A DNA stretch of 64,000 nt, taken from positions 1-64,000 of the forward strand of contig JAPWUV010000002.1 of NCBI GenBank assembly GCA_028275345.1, written 5' to 3'. The DNA comes from a bacterium (lineage in GTDB: Bacteria; Zhuqueibacterota; Zhuqueibacteria; Oleimicrobiales; Geothermoviventaceae). Both the position numbers and the translations under genes were made by a program. The notes beneath the pieces are model-generated. The model had not been told where the DNA came from. It did no database searches and was given only the letters and a program-made list of their open reading frames with translations. Positions 35,117-45,100 of the stretch are shown piece by piece (position 1 is the stretch's first letter; each line of letters opens with the position of its first letter).

Positions 35117-35806
35117 ATGTTCGAGCGAGGTCGGAGCGAGGGGATTGAGTCCCGGAAGCTTGAACTCACCCCCCTGATCGATTGCATCTTCTTACTGTTG
35201 ATCTTTTTCCTGGTTACGCTACGTGTCTTGCCGGTCGCTCGAGAAGCCGGGCGGAGAGAAGGGGTGTATAGCTTGGAGGCCCTAACGCGCAGCGACCCGT
35301 CAAGCGGTCATGCATTGGTAATGTTGAAATGGCTGGGAACGCCAGACGGCCAGCACCGTACCTATTATGTTGCGGTCACGAACCGGTCCGCGAGGCATCC
35401 CCCTGGGCAAGCTCAACACAGCTTATACGCACTCTCCACCCTTCTTTGCACTGCCAGGACAGAAGAGGACGTGTCTCGCGAGGCGCCGTTTTCGCAGCTG
35501 GAGTTGCGCTTTGGCACGGCCGCACAGGACATCGCTGAGGGTCTTCGCGGGGTTCCCACGGTGATTATCGTGGCCTGGCCCGACAACGGTCATGCGTTTA
35601 CCATGGGAGAGGTAAACGAGGTCATAAAGCAATGCAGGAGACCGGAAAGCACGGTTACGACGTGCTACGTGGTGCCAGACTCGAGTTACGCTGGGATGCA
35701 GACCTGCGCGAGGCGGCTAAGTTTCGTAGCGGACAATGGCAGCTGCTACCTCGAGTACGGGCCTGGAGTACGGGAGACAATAGCAGTTCGTCCCAGGACA
35801 CAATAG
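35117..35806 (+). CDS. ExbD/TolR-like protein 2
   Basis: A 229-residue protein. ATG 35117 with GGAGGG 5 bases upstream was preferred over the GTG at 35102. The N-terminal anchor LTPLIDCIFLLLIFFLVTL carries the conserved aspartate (Asp22). The periplasmic domain is again about 190 residues and differs from the first copy, so the two are not recent duplicates. Two ExbD-type proteins after two ExbB-type proteins is a matched 2+2 set. Confidence 0.82.
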   Translation: MFERGRSEGIESRKLELTPLIDCIFLLLIFFLVTLRVLPVAREAGRREGVYSLEALTRSDPSSGHALVMLKWLGTPDGQHRTYYVAVTNRSARHPPGQAQHSLYALSTLLCTARTEEDVSREAPFSQLELRFGTAAQDIAEGLRGVPTVIIVAWPDNGHAFTMGEVNEVIKQCRRPESTVTTCYVVPDSSYAGMQTCARRLSFVADNGSCYLEYGPGVRETIAVRPRTQ

Positions 35807-35816
35807 CGAGACGTCC

Positions 35817-36494
35817 ATGCTGCGGCCGAAAAGGAAATGTTGGACTCAGTTGGATAGCGGAGGCTACATTTTTTCCGCTATCCTCATTGGCTTGTTGGTT
35901 GCCTTGCTGGTACCTTTCATGCATTGGATCTTCTGTGGAACGGAGGTGCGATCGGAGGCGAGAGTATTGCGCTGGATGGAAAGCGAGCGTCCGGTGGGCT
36001 ACTACGAGTTGCGGGTGCTTGTGACGAAGTCAATTGTCGTGCCGTACTACGCGGGTAGCCCTACTCGGCTTGATCTGCGCGCGACGCCAATTCCGAGGGA
36101 CGAACTTCTCCGTATCGAGGTTGAAGTTACTGACGGAAGAGCATCGGTTGTGGAGGCCAACAGGACGGGCAACGCACAGCTGAACACTCGCCTGGAGCAA
36201 GTTTGCAGGGCTTGGACGAACGGCCTACGGTTTTCTTTCAGATTCGCAGGCAGGTTTGAGGTACAAATCTCCGACAACTTGGCTTGGACGCTGAGGTGGG
36301 ATCGGATAGACTTTGTCCAACCGTGCGGCGACATGGTGGCGTACTGCATCTCGCGCCGCAGGGAGTACTCAAAGTGGATTCTGCCGATCAACGGGTTGGA
36401 CGAGCCCAGCAGAGTAATCGTGCCTGACGCATACAGGCAGCTTGTTCGAAGGTGTCAGGACTGTCTCGGCGTGGATCTCGATCAAGATCTCTGA
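35817..36494 (+). CDS. Single-pass inner membrane protein, possible TonB-like transducer
   Basis: A 225-residue protein with 16 cytoplasmic residues, one TM (YIFSAILIGLLVALLVPFMHWIF, about 17-39) and a periplasmic domain. The segment LLRIEVEVTDGRASVVEANR followed by LEQVCRAWTNGLRFSFRFAG has the strand-helix-strand rhythm of TonB-C-like domains, and resembles the N-terminal domain of the first TolQ-like protein in this operon. There is no Pro-rich spacer as in classical TonB. Position after two ExbD-like genes supports a transducer role; this is inference. No strong ribosome site is seen. Confidence 0.55.
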   Translation: MLRPKRKCWTQLDSGGYIFSAILIGLLVALLVPFMHWIFCGTEVRSEARVLRWMESERPVGYYELRVLVTKSIVVPYYAGSPTRLDLRATPIPRDELLRIEVEVTDGRASVVEANRTGNAQLNTRLEQVCRAWTNGLRFSFRFAGRFEVQISDNLAWTLRWDRIDFVQPCGDMVAYCISRRREYSKWILPINGLDEPSRVIVPDAYRQLVRRCQDCLGVDLDQDL

Positions 36495-36557
36495 AGTGTT
36501 CTCTGCCCGGCGAGTGAGGTTTCTTCACGCCTGACGATCGATGCTGAGGGGCTGAGG

Positions 36558-39500
36558 GTGAGAAGAGAATGGCGACACTTGGTCTGCGGGGCGCTCTTGC
36601 TCGGGATCCATTGCGTGGCGGCGAGAGGTCAACTCTCAGCCCAGACAGACTGCGGCGAGACAGAGTTTGCGCTCCTAAGCGCGATCGTTCGCACGCTGGA
36701 GGGAGGGGCCGGAACGCCCGCCCTCACTCCCCTCTTGAATCAGGCCGCAGCTTGCCTGAACGATGAAGCCCTTACCCCCTTCCAGCGCTTTTCCCTCGCA
36801 TACACGGTTGCGTTCGGCTATTATCTCGACGGCGTCCTGCGGAGGGACGCGCTGCAACTGCAGAACGCGAGGCAGACCTTCCTGCTTGCTGAGGGGCGAT
36901 ATGACGCCGGATTCGGTCAGCCCGAGAAGCGCGACTTCGCACGCTACATGCGGAGCTGGTGTGACTTGCGTCTCTACCAACTCTTGGGGGACTCTGCTGC
37001 CTTGAACCGGTGCATAACCGGCCTTGCCGGCTGGAGCTCTGCGGGTGGGGTCGAGACCGAAAGGCTGATGCTTTTGGCCCTGGCCCTTGTGTACAGGGCT
37101 GAAGCCCAGATGCGCGGGCGAGATTTCGCTGCAGCCTACGCCGATCTCGGTTTGGCGATCGGCCACTTGCGGCCCGTGGGGGCCGATCCCCGCGTTCAGC
37201 CGCTGCTGGACGTGGCTGGGCTGTTGGCCGTGCAGGCGGGTTCGCGGCTGAGATTGTTGCGCGCGGACGGCGCCCCAACTGACGCCACGCTCCAAGGCTA
37301 CCTGGACGGCGTTTCACCGTGCTGTGGTAAGCGTCTTGCGGAGTTGGCGATTGACCTCAGGGGTAGAATCGGCCAGGCCCGGAGTTTGCCGAACTTTCCC
37401 GTTCCTCCTTTGGCCCCTGGTGTTCCATGTCCTCCCGGTACTCCGGAATCGGACGCGGTGGCTCTGCTCACTTTGCAGCCGCCTGCTCTCCCGGGAGCAT
37501 CGTTGTGGTCGCGGTTCGCAAACCTGCTCCACTTTTGGCGCGGAAGATTGGGTAGCCTTGGTCCGGGTGGAGGGACACTGGCCCAGGGGGCTTTCCCCGC
37601 AGGAGCAGCGGTCCCTGACGCCGAGATGGTTTCGTTACAAGATTTCGGTTCAAGGCTGGTGGAAATGATCAGATGTGGGAGAATCCCGGGAGGTCTGGGA
37701 CTCCATTACTCCGGGCTGGGGAGGAACGCCATTGCTCGGGCAAACGATCCTGTCGATCGTGCTTTATTGGCTCTCGCTCTGGCTCCCCTCAGTAACGGAT
37801 GCCTTTACCGGGTAGCCGATAGCTTGCTTGCCAATGTTCCCAGGTCCGGGGACGCTAATCGGGACGCCGAAGTCGTCATGCTGCGGGCCATGGCCATCGC
37901 CCGGTGTGGGGGTACAGCGTTGCTGGCTGCTGGGGAAGGGCCCAACTACGAGATGGCGGTGGACGTCTTGAGGAACACAGAAAGGTTGTTGCCCCTGAAT
38001 GCCCTTGACCCGCCCCATCGCTCCGAATGGTACTTTTTGAAGGGACGTCTTTCGGCGGCGATTCTAGGGCACCATGAGGAGGCGCGGAACTATTTCGACC
38101 AGACGGACGATCAGGATCCCCGGAGTGCCTACTGGCTCCATTGGCTCTCACAGAGCGTTGTAGCGCCACTCCGACAGGAGGAGCTTGACGCACTTGGCAG
38201 AGCTTTGACCCAGACGGATATGTTGATCGCCGGAGGCTATCACCTCCGGTGGCTTCGCGACAGACTTGCAGCAATTCCTGGAGTGGCTCCTGCCTTCTCC
38301 GCGGCTGTTCCACAGCCGCGCTTGCTGCCGGACAATCCGCCACGGAGGTGGGACATCGTGTCCGACCTCTCCGAGGCGAACATCTCCCGGACGCTGTACC
38401 TCGACCTGCTGGAGACTCTTACCGACTACGTGGGTTCGTACCTGGTCAAGGCCACCCCTCCGTCGCTCTGGTGGGGCCAACAGCCGCCTGGCGCTCTGCA
38501 AGGCCCCCGCGAGTTTTACCTCGGATCTGAGATCCCGGTGGCAGTCCGGCTGGAGGGGGCTCCGTGGCCCGCACGACTCGTGGTGCTTCGGGATACAAAC
38601 CTCATGCACGACGATCCGAACTACAACGGCGGCCAATTCCATGTGGTGACCGGCGTCCGGCATCAGCTGATCATCTCGGTAAGTGGCTTCTGGCCCGCAT
38701 ACGTGGACACATTCTTCGCCTTCCCGGGCCAGACCCTGGACGTCCGACTGATCCCAGCCCTTCGGACATCGGGTTTCAAGGTTGTGCGGTCTGGCAACCA
38801 GATTTCCGCGGCGAAGGCCGCGGGCCAGGAGCTAGTTTATGATCGACAAGGACACAGGTTTCTGCTCGCGGGTGGTGCTGAGTTGCTGAAGCAAGAGGAG
38901 GGGAAGCCTTTCGTTCAGCTCTTGCGCTTCGCGGCAGGCGAAGCGGATGCTCTGTGGTTCCTTGACGTGGCCAACAATCGGGTGTATGCCAAAGCGTCAA
39001 GCAGCGCCGGGCTACTATCGCCCCTGGATCTGGCTACCTACGGCGTCCAGCAGGCCACCGACTTCGCACGAAGCTCTTCGGGCTTCTTGATAGCCGATGG
39101 GAAGGGCGGCAAGATCGTAGAAGCAGACCTTGGCTTGCAGAATGCAAGGGGAGAGGTGCAAGTTTCCGCGACACCCACCGCAATCCTGTGCTTGCCGAGC
39201 TTGCGGGATTTGGTCTGGGTGGCGGATGCGTACAACGGCAAGATCTTGAGCGGAAGGTTGCCGTTTCTTCAGGAGATTCCAGGGTTGGCGGCGGCCAGGA
39301 GGGACGGTCTTTCGGCTCCGGCGCGTCTTTTGTGGCTGGACGGACTGAACTACGTTGGCGTCACCGACTTCTTCTCCAACCGGCTCTTCCTCTTCCTCCC
39401 CGGCGGCGATTACGTAGGCTACCTGGAGATCAACGGGGGGGTGGGTCCAGTTTTCTGGGCCGAATACAAAGGAACGGAAGGGGGGCATTCCCTCGTGGTG

Positions 39501-39635
39501 TCGCGGGGGCTCAACGTCCTGGAGTTTACGCTGTCGCCGGTGGGTGCCTACGCGTTCCGATTCGACAGCGCTCGCTTTGTCCCGGGCGGAAACCCAAGTC
39601 TCGCTTCGGGTGGCTGGCTGATCCGGCAGCCGTGA
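36558..39635 (+). CDS. Large exported protein: helical repeats, PEGA-like domain and C-terminal beta-propeller-like region
   Basis: A 1,025-residue protein with a GTG start (GAGGGG 5 bases upstream) and a signal peptide ending near AARG. Residues about 30-620 are mostly helical with TPR-like spacing (LALALVYRAEAQMRGRDFAAAYADLGLAI, VDVLRNTERLLPLNAL). About 660-735 resembles a PEGA domain (ISVSGFWPAYVDTFFAFPGQTLDVRLIP), and the last 280 residues contain repeated blades such as LWFLDVANNRVY, GFLIADGKGGKIVEADL and LVWVADAYNGKILSG, as in NHL-type propellers. No sorting domain is visible. Being the last gene of the PorV/ExbB/ExbD-like operon, it may be the periplasmic or outer-membrane-facing output of that machine. 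Confidence 0.7.
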   Translation: MRREWRHLVCGALLLGIHCVAARGQLSAQTDCGETEFALLSAIVRTLEGGAGTPALTPLLNQAAACLNDEALTPFQRFSLAYTVAFGYYLDGVLRRDALQLQNARQTFLLAEGRYDAGFGQPEKRDFARYMRSWCDLRLYQLLGDSAALNRCITGLAGWSSAGGVETERLMLLALALVYRAEAQMRGRDFAAAYADLGLAIGHLRPVGADPRVQPLLDVAGLLAVQAGSRLRLLRADGAPTDATLQGYLDGVSPCCGKRLAELAIDLRGRIGQARSLPNFPVPPLAPGVPCPPGTPESDAVALLTLQPPALPGASLWSRFANLLHFWRGRLGSLGPGGGTLAQGAFPAGAAVPDAEMVSLQDFGSRLVEMIRCGRIPGGLGLHYSGLGRNAIARANDPVDRALLALALAPLSNGCLYRVADSLLANVPRSGDANRDAEVVMLRAMAIARCGGTALLAAGEGPNYEMAVDVLRNTERLLPLNALDPPHRSEWYFLKGRLSAAILGHHEEARNYFDQTDDQDPRSAYWLHWLSQSVVAPLRQEELDALGRALTQTDMLIAGGYHLRWLRDRLAAIPGVAPAFSAAVPQPRLLPDNPPRRWDIVSDLSEANISRTLYLDLLETLTDYVGSYLVKATPPSLWWGQQPPGALQGPREFYLGSEIPVAVRLEGAPWPARLVVLRDTNLMHDDPNYNGGQFHVVTGVRHQLIISVSGFWPAYVDTFFAFPGQTLDVRLIPALRTSGFKVVRSGNQISAAKAAGQELVYDRQGHRFLLAGGAELLKQEEGKPFVQLLRFAAGEADALWFLDVANNRVYAKASSSAGLLSPLDLATYGVQQATDFARSSSGFLIADGKGGKIVEADLGLQNARGEVQVSATPTAILCLPSLRDLVWVADAYNGKILSGRLPFLQEIPGLAAARRDGLSAPARLLWLDGLNYVGVTDFFSNRLFLFLPGGDYVGYLEINGGVGPVFWAEYKGTEGGHSLVVSRGLNVLEFTLSPVGAYAFRFDSARFVPGGNPSLASGGWLIRQP

Positions 39636-40540
39636 CCAGCCGAGTCCGGAGCTCACCGCGTCTCCCCCAGGGGTTCCCGAACGGACGGCTCTCGACCTGA
39701 GCGGGAGGCGCGCGAGGGCCCCGTGCCAGGGTTTGCACTCTGTTGCTCTCCGCGGGGGATCCGCGCGGCGCGAACGGGAGCCCCGGGAGCCTCCGGTTGA
39801 GCAGGCATCACCCACCGCGGCCATTGCCTCCTGCCTTTCCCGCGCCGAAGGAAGAACGTCGATCCCCGGAAAGTCTGGCCCGGGAGCCTGGCGGTGCCCT
39901 GGGGTAGGGTCCGTGCCGGACGGACTTCACAGCGCTCACCTCGTCCCTACTCGCACCAGAGCCGGTTCAGACAACGGTACCGGGGCACTCGGCGAGCGGT
40001 GGTCTTTGCTTTTCTCGCAGCGTGGGCGTGAGACCGGCATTGTCCAGCCGGTGTCCAGTGGCGCAATCCGGATTCTGGGGAACGAAAGCACCTGTGGCCC
40101 TGCTTTCGCGCAGCGCGGCTTGAGCTGGCGCCCAGCAGTCTCGTATTCCACGGGTCTGGTCGCGTATAAGTGGCGAGGAGCAGCGCGAGCGCTGGCAAGA
40201 AGAGCCGTACGAAACGCGCCTCGAGGAGCTTGCCCCCTCGGGGTGCTACCAACCCCCGGGTCGTCTACTGACCGTTAGCTTGGGTTTCGGTGGACGGACC
40301 TTTGCGACGGGCGGAATGCGAGGCAGCTCTGCACAGGGAGCAGGGGCTGTGGCCAAGTCCATTTTGGAGGCACGCAGCGGTCAGCCCTTTGGCCGCCGGG
40401 GACTGCAAATCTCCGGTGCAAGTTTTCCCGGGAGCTGGGGTATCAATGCGTGGATTTTCGGGCGGCAAGTCGCCTGAGCGTTTGGGGGATGGTGGAAGTG
40501 GTAAAGGCTCTTTCGGAATCAAGAAGCGGGAGGTGCGGAG
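39636..40540 (+). other. 905-base stretch without a supported gene
   Basis: Several frames are open but their products are Arg/Gly/Ser-rich with no domain, no ribosome site and no start consensus. I looked for RNase P RNA, tmRNA and SRP RNA hallmarks and did not find a complete set. One clean hairpin is ACCGGC (40033-40038) / GCCGGT (40047-40052). The stretch separates two long operons and must contain a terminator and a promoter, but I could not fix either. Confidence 0.5.
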
Positions 40541-40975
40541 ATGAGGTACGCGCGTGTGGGAGTTGTGGTCGCTTTGGTGCTGGGGGTATGCTTGACTGCG
40601 CTCCCACAACAGCAACAGCAGCAGCAACAGCAGCAGAAGCAGGTGCAGCTGAACGAACGCGCCAAGCAGATGGTGGAGCGCCGCTTGCAAAGGATGGATG
40701 AGGTCTTGAACCTGACCCCGGAGCAGGAAAAGAAGATCCGCGAGATCCTGGAGAAAGAAGCGGCGCAGTTCAGCGGCTTTGATTGGGAGCGGTTCCGCGA
40801 CATGAGCCCGGAGGAGCGGCAGCAGGCAATGGAGCAGTTCCGTGCCCAGCGCGAAAAGACGGATAAGGAGATCGAGAAGGTCCTGACCCCCGAGCAGGTC
40901 GAAAAGTACCGGAAGATGCAGGAGGAATTCCGCCAGCGGCGCGGCCGACGGCCGGGTCCCCCGAGCGAGCGGTGA
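40541..40975 (+). CDS. Spy/CpxP-like periplasmic LTxxQ protein with polyglutamine tract
   Basis: A 144-residue protein with a signal peptide (VGVVVALVLGVCLTALPQ), then ten consecutive Gln, then a helical Glu/Arg/Gln-rich domain with two LTPEQ motifs (LTPEQEKKIREILEK and LTPEQVEKYRKMQ). These are the hallmark of the Spy/CpxP periplasmic chaperone and sensor family, which respond to envelope or metal stress. It precedes an ABC/RND export operon, a common setting. The tail is Arg/Pro-rich. Whether it is chaperone or sensor cannot be told from the sequence. Confidence 0.8.
   Translation: MRYARVGVVVALVLGVCLTALPQQQQQQQQQQKQVQLNERAKQMVERRLQRMDEVLNLTPEQEKKIREILEKEAAQFSGFDWERFRDMSPEERQQAMEQFRAQREKTDKEIEKVLTPEQVEKYRKMQEEFRQRRGRRPGPPSER
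40607..40642 (+). repeat. CAG/CAA polyglutamine tract
   Basis: Ten CAG or CAA codons in a row (40607-40636) followed by AAG CAG, just after the signal peptide of the Spy-like protein. Mixed CAA and CAG codons reduce slippage compared with a pure run. Confidence 0.85.
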
Positions 40976-41170
40976 GTCATCCCGGCGAGCCTGAGCAGCC
41001 GTACGGAGTATGGGCTGGGGGTATTGAACCTCAGTCCTGAAGTCGAATTGGGTGAAGGGCGGAGTTGCGGAGCAGTGGGTTGGGGCGAAGGCTCGGGGAC
41101 CAAGGCACCGGCCACCCGAGCCTTCGCGCATCCGGATCATGTGGGATGTTCGGCAGTTTCCGGCGAGGCG

Positions 41171-42097
41171 ATGGAAATTCGGATCCGACACCTGACCAAG
41201 GTATTCGAGAAGGGCAAACGAGCCCTGAATGACGTCACGCTGGACATTGGCAGTGGCATGTTCGGGCTTCTTGGCCCCAACGGCGCAGGGAAGACCACGC
41301 TTATGCGCATCCTGGCCACCTTGATGGAGCCCACCAGCGGCGAGGTTTGGTTCAACGGGCTTCATCTCAAGAAGAACCGACGGGAAATCCGGGCCATGAC
41401 CGGTTACCTGCCTCAGGAGTTCCACGCCTTTCCGAATCTCCGCGCCTGGGAATTCCTCGATTACGTGGCCAGCCTGAGCGGGCTAAAGGACCCCCGCAAA
41501 CGCAAGGAAGCCGTGGACGAGATGCTCGAGAAGGTGGGCCTCTACGAGGCGCGCGATCGCTTCTGCAATCGTCTTTCCGGCGGAATGAAAAGGAGGCTTG
41601 GCATCGCTCAAGCCCTCATCGGAAACCCGAAGGTGATCATCGTCGACGAGCCGACCACCGGGCTCGATCCCGAGGAGCGCATCCGTTTCCGGAACTTGCT
41701 CTCGGAGATCGCCCGAGGGGACGTGATCATCATCCTTTCCACCCATATCGTGGGCGATATCTCCAGCACCTGCGGCGACATGGCCCTTCTGCACCGGGGC
41801 GAGGTCGTTTTCAAGGGTTCGCCGGAGGAACTCATCCAAATGGCGCGGGGCCATGCGTGGAGGCTCGAGGTGTCCGACGATGAGTTGGAGGCGATCAAGC
41901 TGAAATACCCGGTGATCGTCACCATCCCGTCGGCGGGCGGCTGGGAGGTGGAAATCGTGGCCGAGGAGCTGGATTCCTACGCGGCGGAACCGGTGGAGCC
42001 GAACCTGGAGCATGCGTACGTCTACTTCATGGAGTATCGACTGCGCGAATCTGTGGTGGACTTCCGCGAGGGCGGGATCGAGGAAGTGGCCGTGTGA
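41171..42097 (+). CDS. ABC transporter ATP-binding protein
   Basis: A 308-residue ATPase. Walker A GPNGAGKTTL, Q-loop YLPQEF, signature LSGGMKRRLG, Walker B VIIVDEPTTGLDP and the switch histidine in LSTHIV are all intact. ATG 41171 was chosen because MEIRIRHLTKVFEKG is the usual first strand; the longer frame from 41024 adds an unlikely 49 residues. The C-terminal region (AWRLEVSDDELEAIKLKYP) resembles the extension of the ABC half of the RND fusion encoded downstream at 51307-56025, and the catalytic domains of the two share closely similar wording (RIRFRNLL, STHI, DISS.C), so they appear to be paralogues. Partner is the next gene. Confidence 0.93.
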   Translation: MEIRIRHLTKVFEKGKRALNDVTLDIGSGMFGLLGPNGAGKTTLMRILATLMEPTSGEVWFNGLHLKKNRREIRAMTGYLPQEFHAFPNLRAWEFLDYVASLSGLKDPRKRKEAVDEMLEKVGLYEARDRFCNRLSGGMKRRLGIAQALIGNPKVIIVDEPTTGLDPEERIRFRNLLSEIARGDVIIILSTHIVGDISSTCGDMALLHRGEVVFKGSPEELIQMARGHAWRLEVSDDELEAIKLKYPVIVTIPSAGGWEVEIVAEELDSYAAEPVEPNLEHAYVYFMEYRLRESVVDFREGGIEEVAV

Positions 42098-42112
42098 GGG
42101 CAGGGAGAACCC

Positions 42113-45100
42113 ATGTTGTCGCTGATCAACATTTGGAACGTGGCCAGGGTTGAGGCGAAGACTCTCTGGCGCAGCTGGTTCTTCCGCGTGTTTGCCGGAT
42201 TGGCCCTGGCGCTCATCGTCGCTTTCGACGTGGTGGTATTCGCGCTTCATCTGGGCGAACGGCCATGGGCATGGCGGGGAATCCCGAGCTCATTGCCCTA
42301 CTCGAATCTCCTGCTGCTCAACGTAGTCCAGGCGGTGATCGCGGTCTTCCTCGCCTCTGACTTCCTGAAACGCGACCGCCGGCTCGACACCACCGAAGTC
42401 ATCTACATGCGCTCGATGACTAACGGGGACTACGTCCTCGGCAAGACGCTCGGGATCCTTCTGGTCTTCCTGGGTCTGAACCTGGTGGTCCTGGCAGTCG
42501 CTCTCGTTTTCAACGTCTTCTTCGCAGACATCCCGGTTTGTGGCCCCGCTTACGCTTGGTATCCAATCCTCCTCGGGCTCCCCACCTTGGTCTTCATCCT
42601 GGGTCTTTCTTTCGTGATCATGACCCTGATCCAGAACCAGCCCGTGACATTTGTCATCCTGATCGGCTACATCGCGATCACCCTGCTTTATCTCAGCCGC
42701 AAGCTCTTCGGGGTGTTCGACTACATCGGATTCTATCTCCCCTTGCTCTACTCCGATTTTGTGGGCTTCGGGGATTTGGAGCCGATCCTGTTGCAACGTT
42801 CGATCTACTTCTGCCTGGGACTGAGCGGGGTATTTGCGGCTGTGGTCGGACTGCGGCGATTGCCGCAGTCGGTCGCGATGCAAGTGGTGGCGCGGATTGC
42901 CGTCGTGGCATTCGCCGCCGCGGGAATTGGCTTGGGGGCTACGTTTGTGGGACAGAATCTGGGGGAGCAAAGGACGCGCGCGCACGCGCTCGAGCTGAAC
43001 CGCAAGTTTTCGGGCGCTCCCCTCGTGTGGGTGGAACGGTTGGGACTGAACATACAAGCGCAGGGGAAGCAGATTGCGGCGGAGGCTCGCCTGCGGGTGC
43101 GGAATCCAGCGGACCAGCCCGTTTCGGAATATCTCTTCCGCCTGAATCCCGGGCTCCATGTGACGTCTGTGGAGGGCCGCAACGCGGCGTACGAATTCGC
43201 TCGGGAGCTGCACCTCCTGCGGATTCGCCCTGACCGGCCTCTGCTGCCGGGAGAGACGGACTCGCTCGCGATTCGTTACTCTGGCCGGGTGGAGCAGTGG
43301 CCTTGTTTCCTCGATGTTCCAGATGACCAACTGCGGTCGCCGCACCGCTTCTTCCTCTACACGGTCCAGAAAGGCTACGCCTTCGTGCGTCCGAATTTCG
43401 TGTTGCTGACCCCGGAGGCGATGTGGTATCCGCAGGCAGGTGTGGGATTCGATGCCAGCTTGCCGGAGTATTTCCCTCGGCAGTTGGTGCAGTTCGAGCT
43501 CACTGTGCGGGCGGATTCCAGTTTGATGGCCATCTCTCAGGGGGATCCCAAACGCCTCAGCCCCGGCGTCGTCCGATTCGTCCCGGAGCGGCCGCTGCCA
43601 GGCATTACGCTGGTTCTGGCTCCCTATCGTACGGCGTCGGTCACGGTCGATTCCGTCGAGTATTCGCTTGCTTACCTCCCGGGGCATGACTACTTCCGCC
43701 GGCATCTGACGCAGATCGCTGACACGGTGGCGGCCGTGATCCGGGACGAGCGAGAACGGTACGAGGCGGATCTGGGCCTCTATTACCCGTACCGCCGGCT
43801 CCGGCTGGTGGAGGTCCCGATCCAGTTCGTGGCCTATCCGAGGCTCTGGACGTTAGCCCGCGAGACAGTGCAACCGGAAATCGTGCTTTTCCCGGAAAAG
43901 GCCGTTCTTGTGGCCTCGGCGGACTTCGAGGAGTTCCGGCGGCGCATCCTGCGTTTCCGGAGGTTCCGCGAGATCACTTTGACGGAGAAGGAGATTCAGA
44001 CCCGGGCCTTCAGCAGCTTCCTGCGCGCCACCTTCTTGTCGGGAGTGGGTGGGGGACCTGGGTTCGGGAGGCCGGTGGCGAGCGACCCATTCGCCGAAGC
44101 CTACCGGATTTTCCCGAACTATCTCAGCTACACCCACAATCTCCACTCGCGGCGCTGGCCGGTATTCCAGGCCGCTCTGGAGGCGTACTTCGCTAGCCTT
44201 GCCGTGCCGCCTGAAGCCGGAGCTTTCCGCATTCTCGAAGGGATCACTGAAGAGGAGAAGGTCCACATCGCCCTCACGGAACGGACCTTCCTGGAGTTGC
44301 TGCGGGATCCCTCTTTCCGCGCTTCAGTGCCGTACCTGATCAAGGAAGAGGGCGAGCATCTCTTGTACGTTCTCATGAGCCGGATTGGGCCCGACGCGCT
44401 GATGGATTTCCTCTACGACTATCTGGACCGGAACGCCTTCAAGAACGTGGAGCTGGAAGATTTCGTGGCCGAGCTGCGCCGGCGTTTCGGTTTCGAGTTT
44501 GGGGCCTTCTTGGATAACTGGCTTGTCAGCCGGAAGCTCCCTGCCTACCTCTTCAGCCCGATCGAGAGTTACTCGGTGCTCGATGAGGGCTACACACGCT
44601 ATCAGGTGCGGTTCAAAGCCACGAATCTTGAGGAAGTGGACGGAGTGCTTCGCCTCTCCTTCCGCACTGGGGGGCGCGGCTTCGGCTTCGGGCCGATGGG
44701 AGGCGGCCAGGAGGTGGAACGCCTCGTCTACTTGAAAGGCGGGGAGACGAAGGAAATTGGCGTAGTCCTGGACGACCAGCCTCGCATGATGACGGTCAAG
44801 ACGTTTGTGTCCAGGAACTTGCCTTCGACCCTCATGTTCCCACTCGGCGACTTGCCTCTGAACGAGAAAGCCTTGCCATTCGACGGAGAGCGCGTGACCG
44901 GGGACCCGGTGCAGCCGAACTTGCCCGGCGAAATCGTCGTGGACAATGAGGACCCCGGCTTCCGTGTGGAAGAGACGCAAACGGCAAGCCTGGTACGAAG
45001 GCTCCTGCGGCGGCGAGCTTCGGAAGAAGAAAAGTACGTAGGAATGCGTTTCTGGAATCCCCCTGCGGACTGGAAGGCCACCATCGATGCCAACTACTTC

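Noticed and set aside
29358-39635. Zorya-type anti-phage defence (ZorA/ZorB are MotA/ExbB- and ExbD-like)
   Set aside because: No long ZorA cytoplasmic tail, no ZorB peptidoglycan-binding domain, no helicase or nuclease genes nearby, and large exported partners instead.
39850-40250. Possible RNase P RNA or tmRNA (a GGAAAGTC stretch is present)
   Set aside because: Only one short match to the conserved core; the second conserved region and a closing P4-type pairing, or a tRNA-like end, are not found.
39733-40278. 181-codon open frame in the intergenic stretch
   Set aside because: Arg/Gly/Ser/Pro-rich, no ribosome site, no domain, and overlaps other equally poor frames.
40290-40544. Small open frames just before the Spy-like gene
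   Set aside because: They overlap each other and the Spy-like start, show no conserved features, and the Spy-like gene has its own ribosome site.
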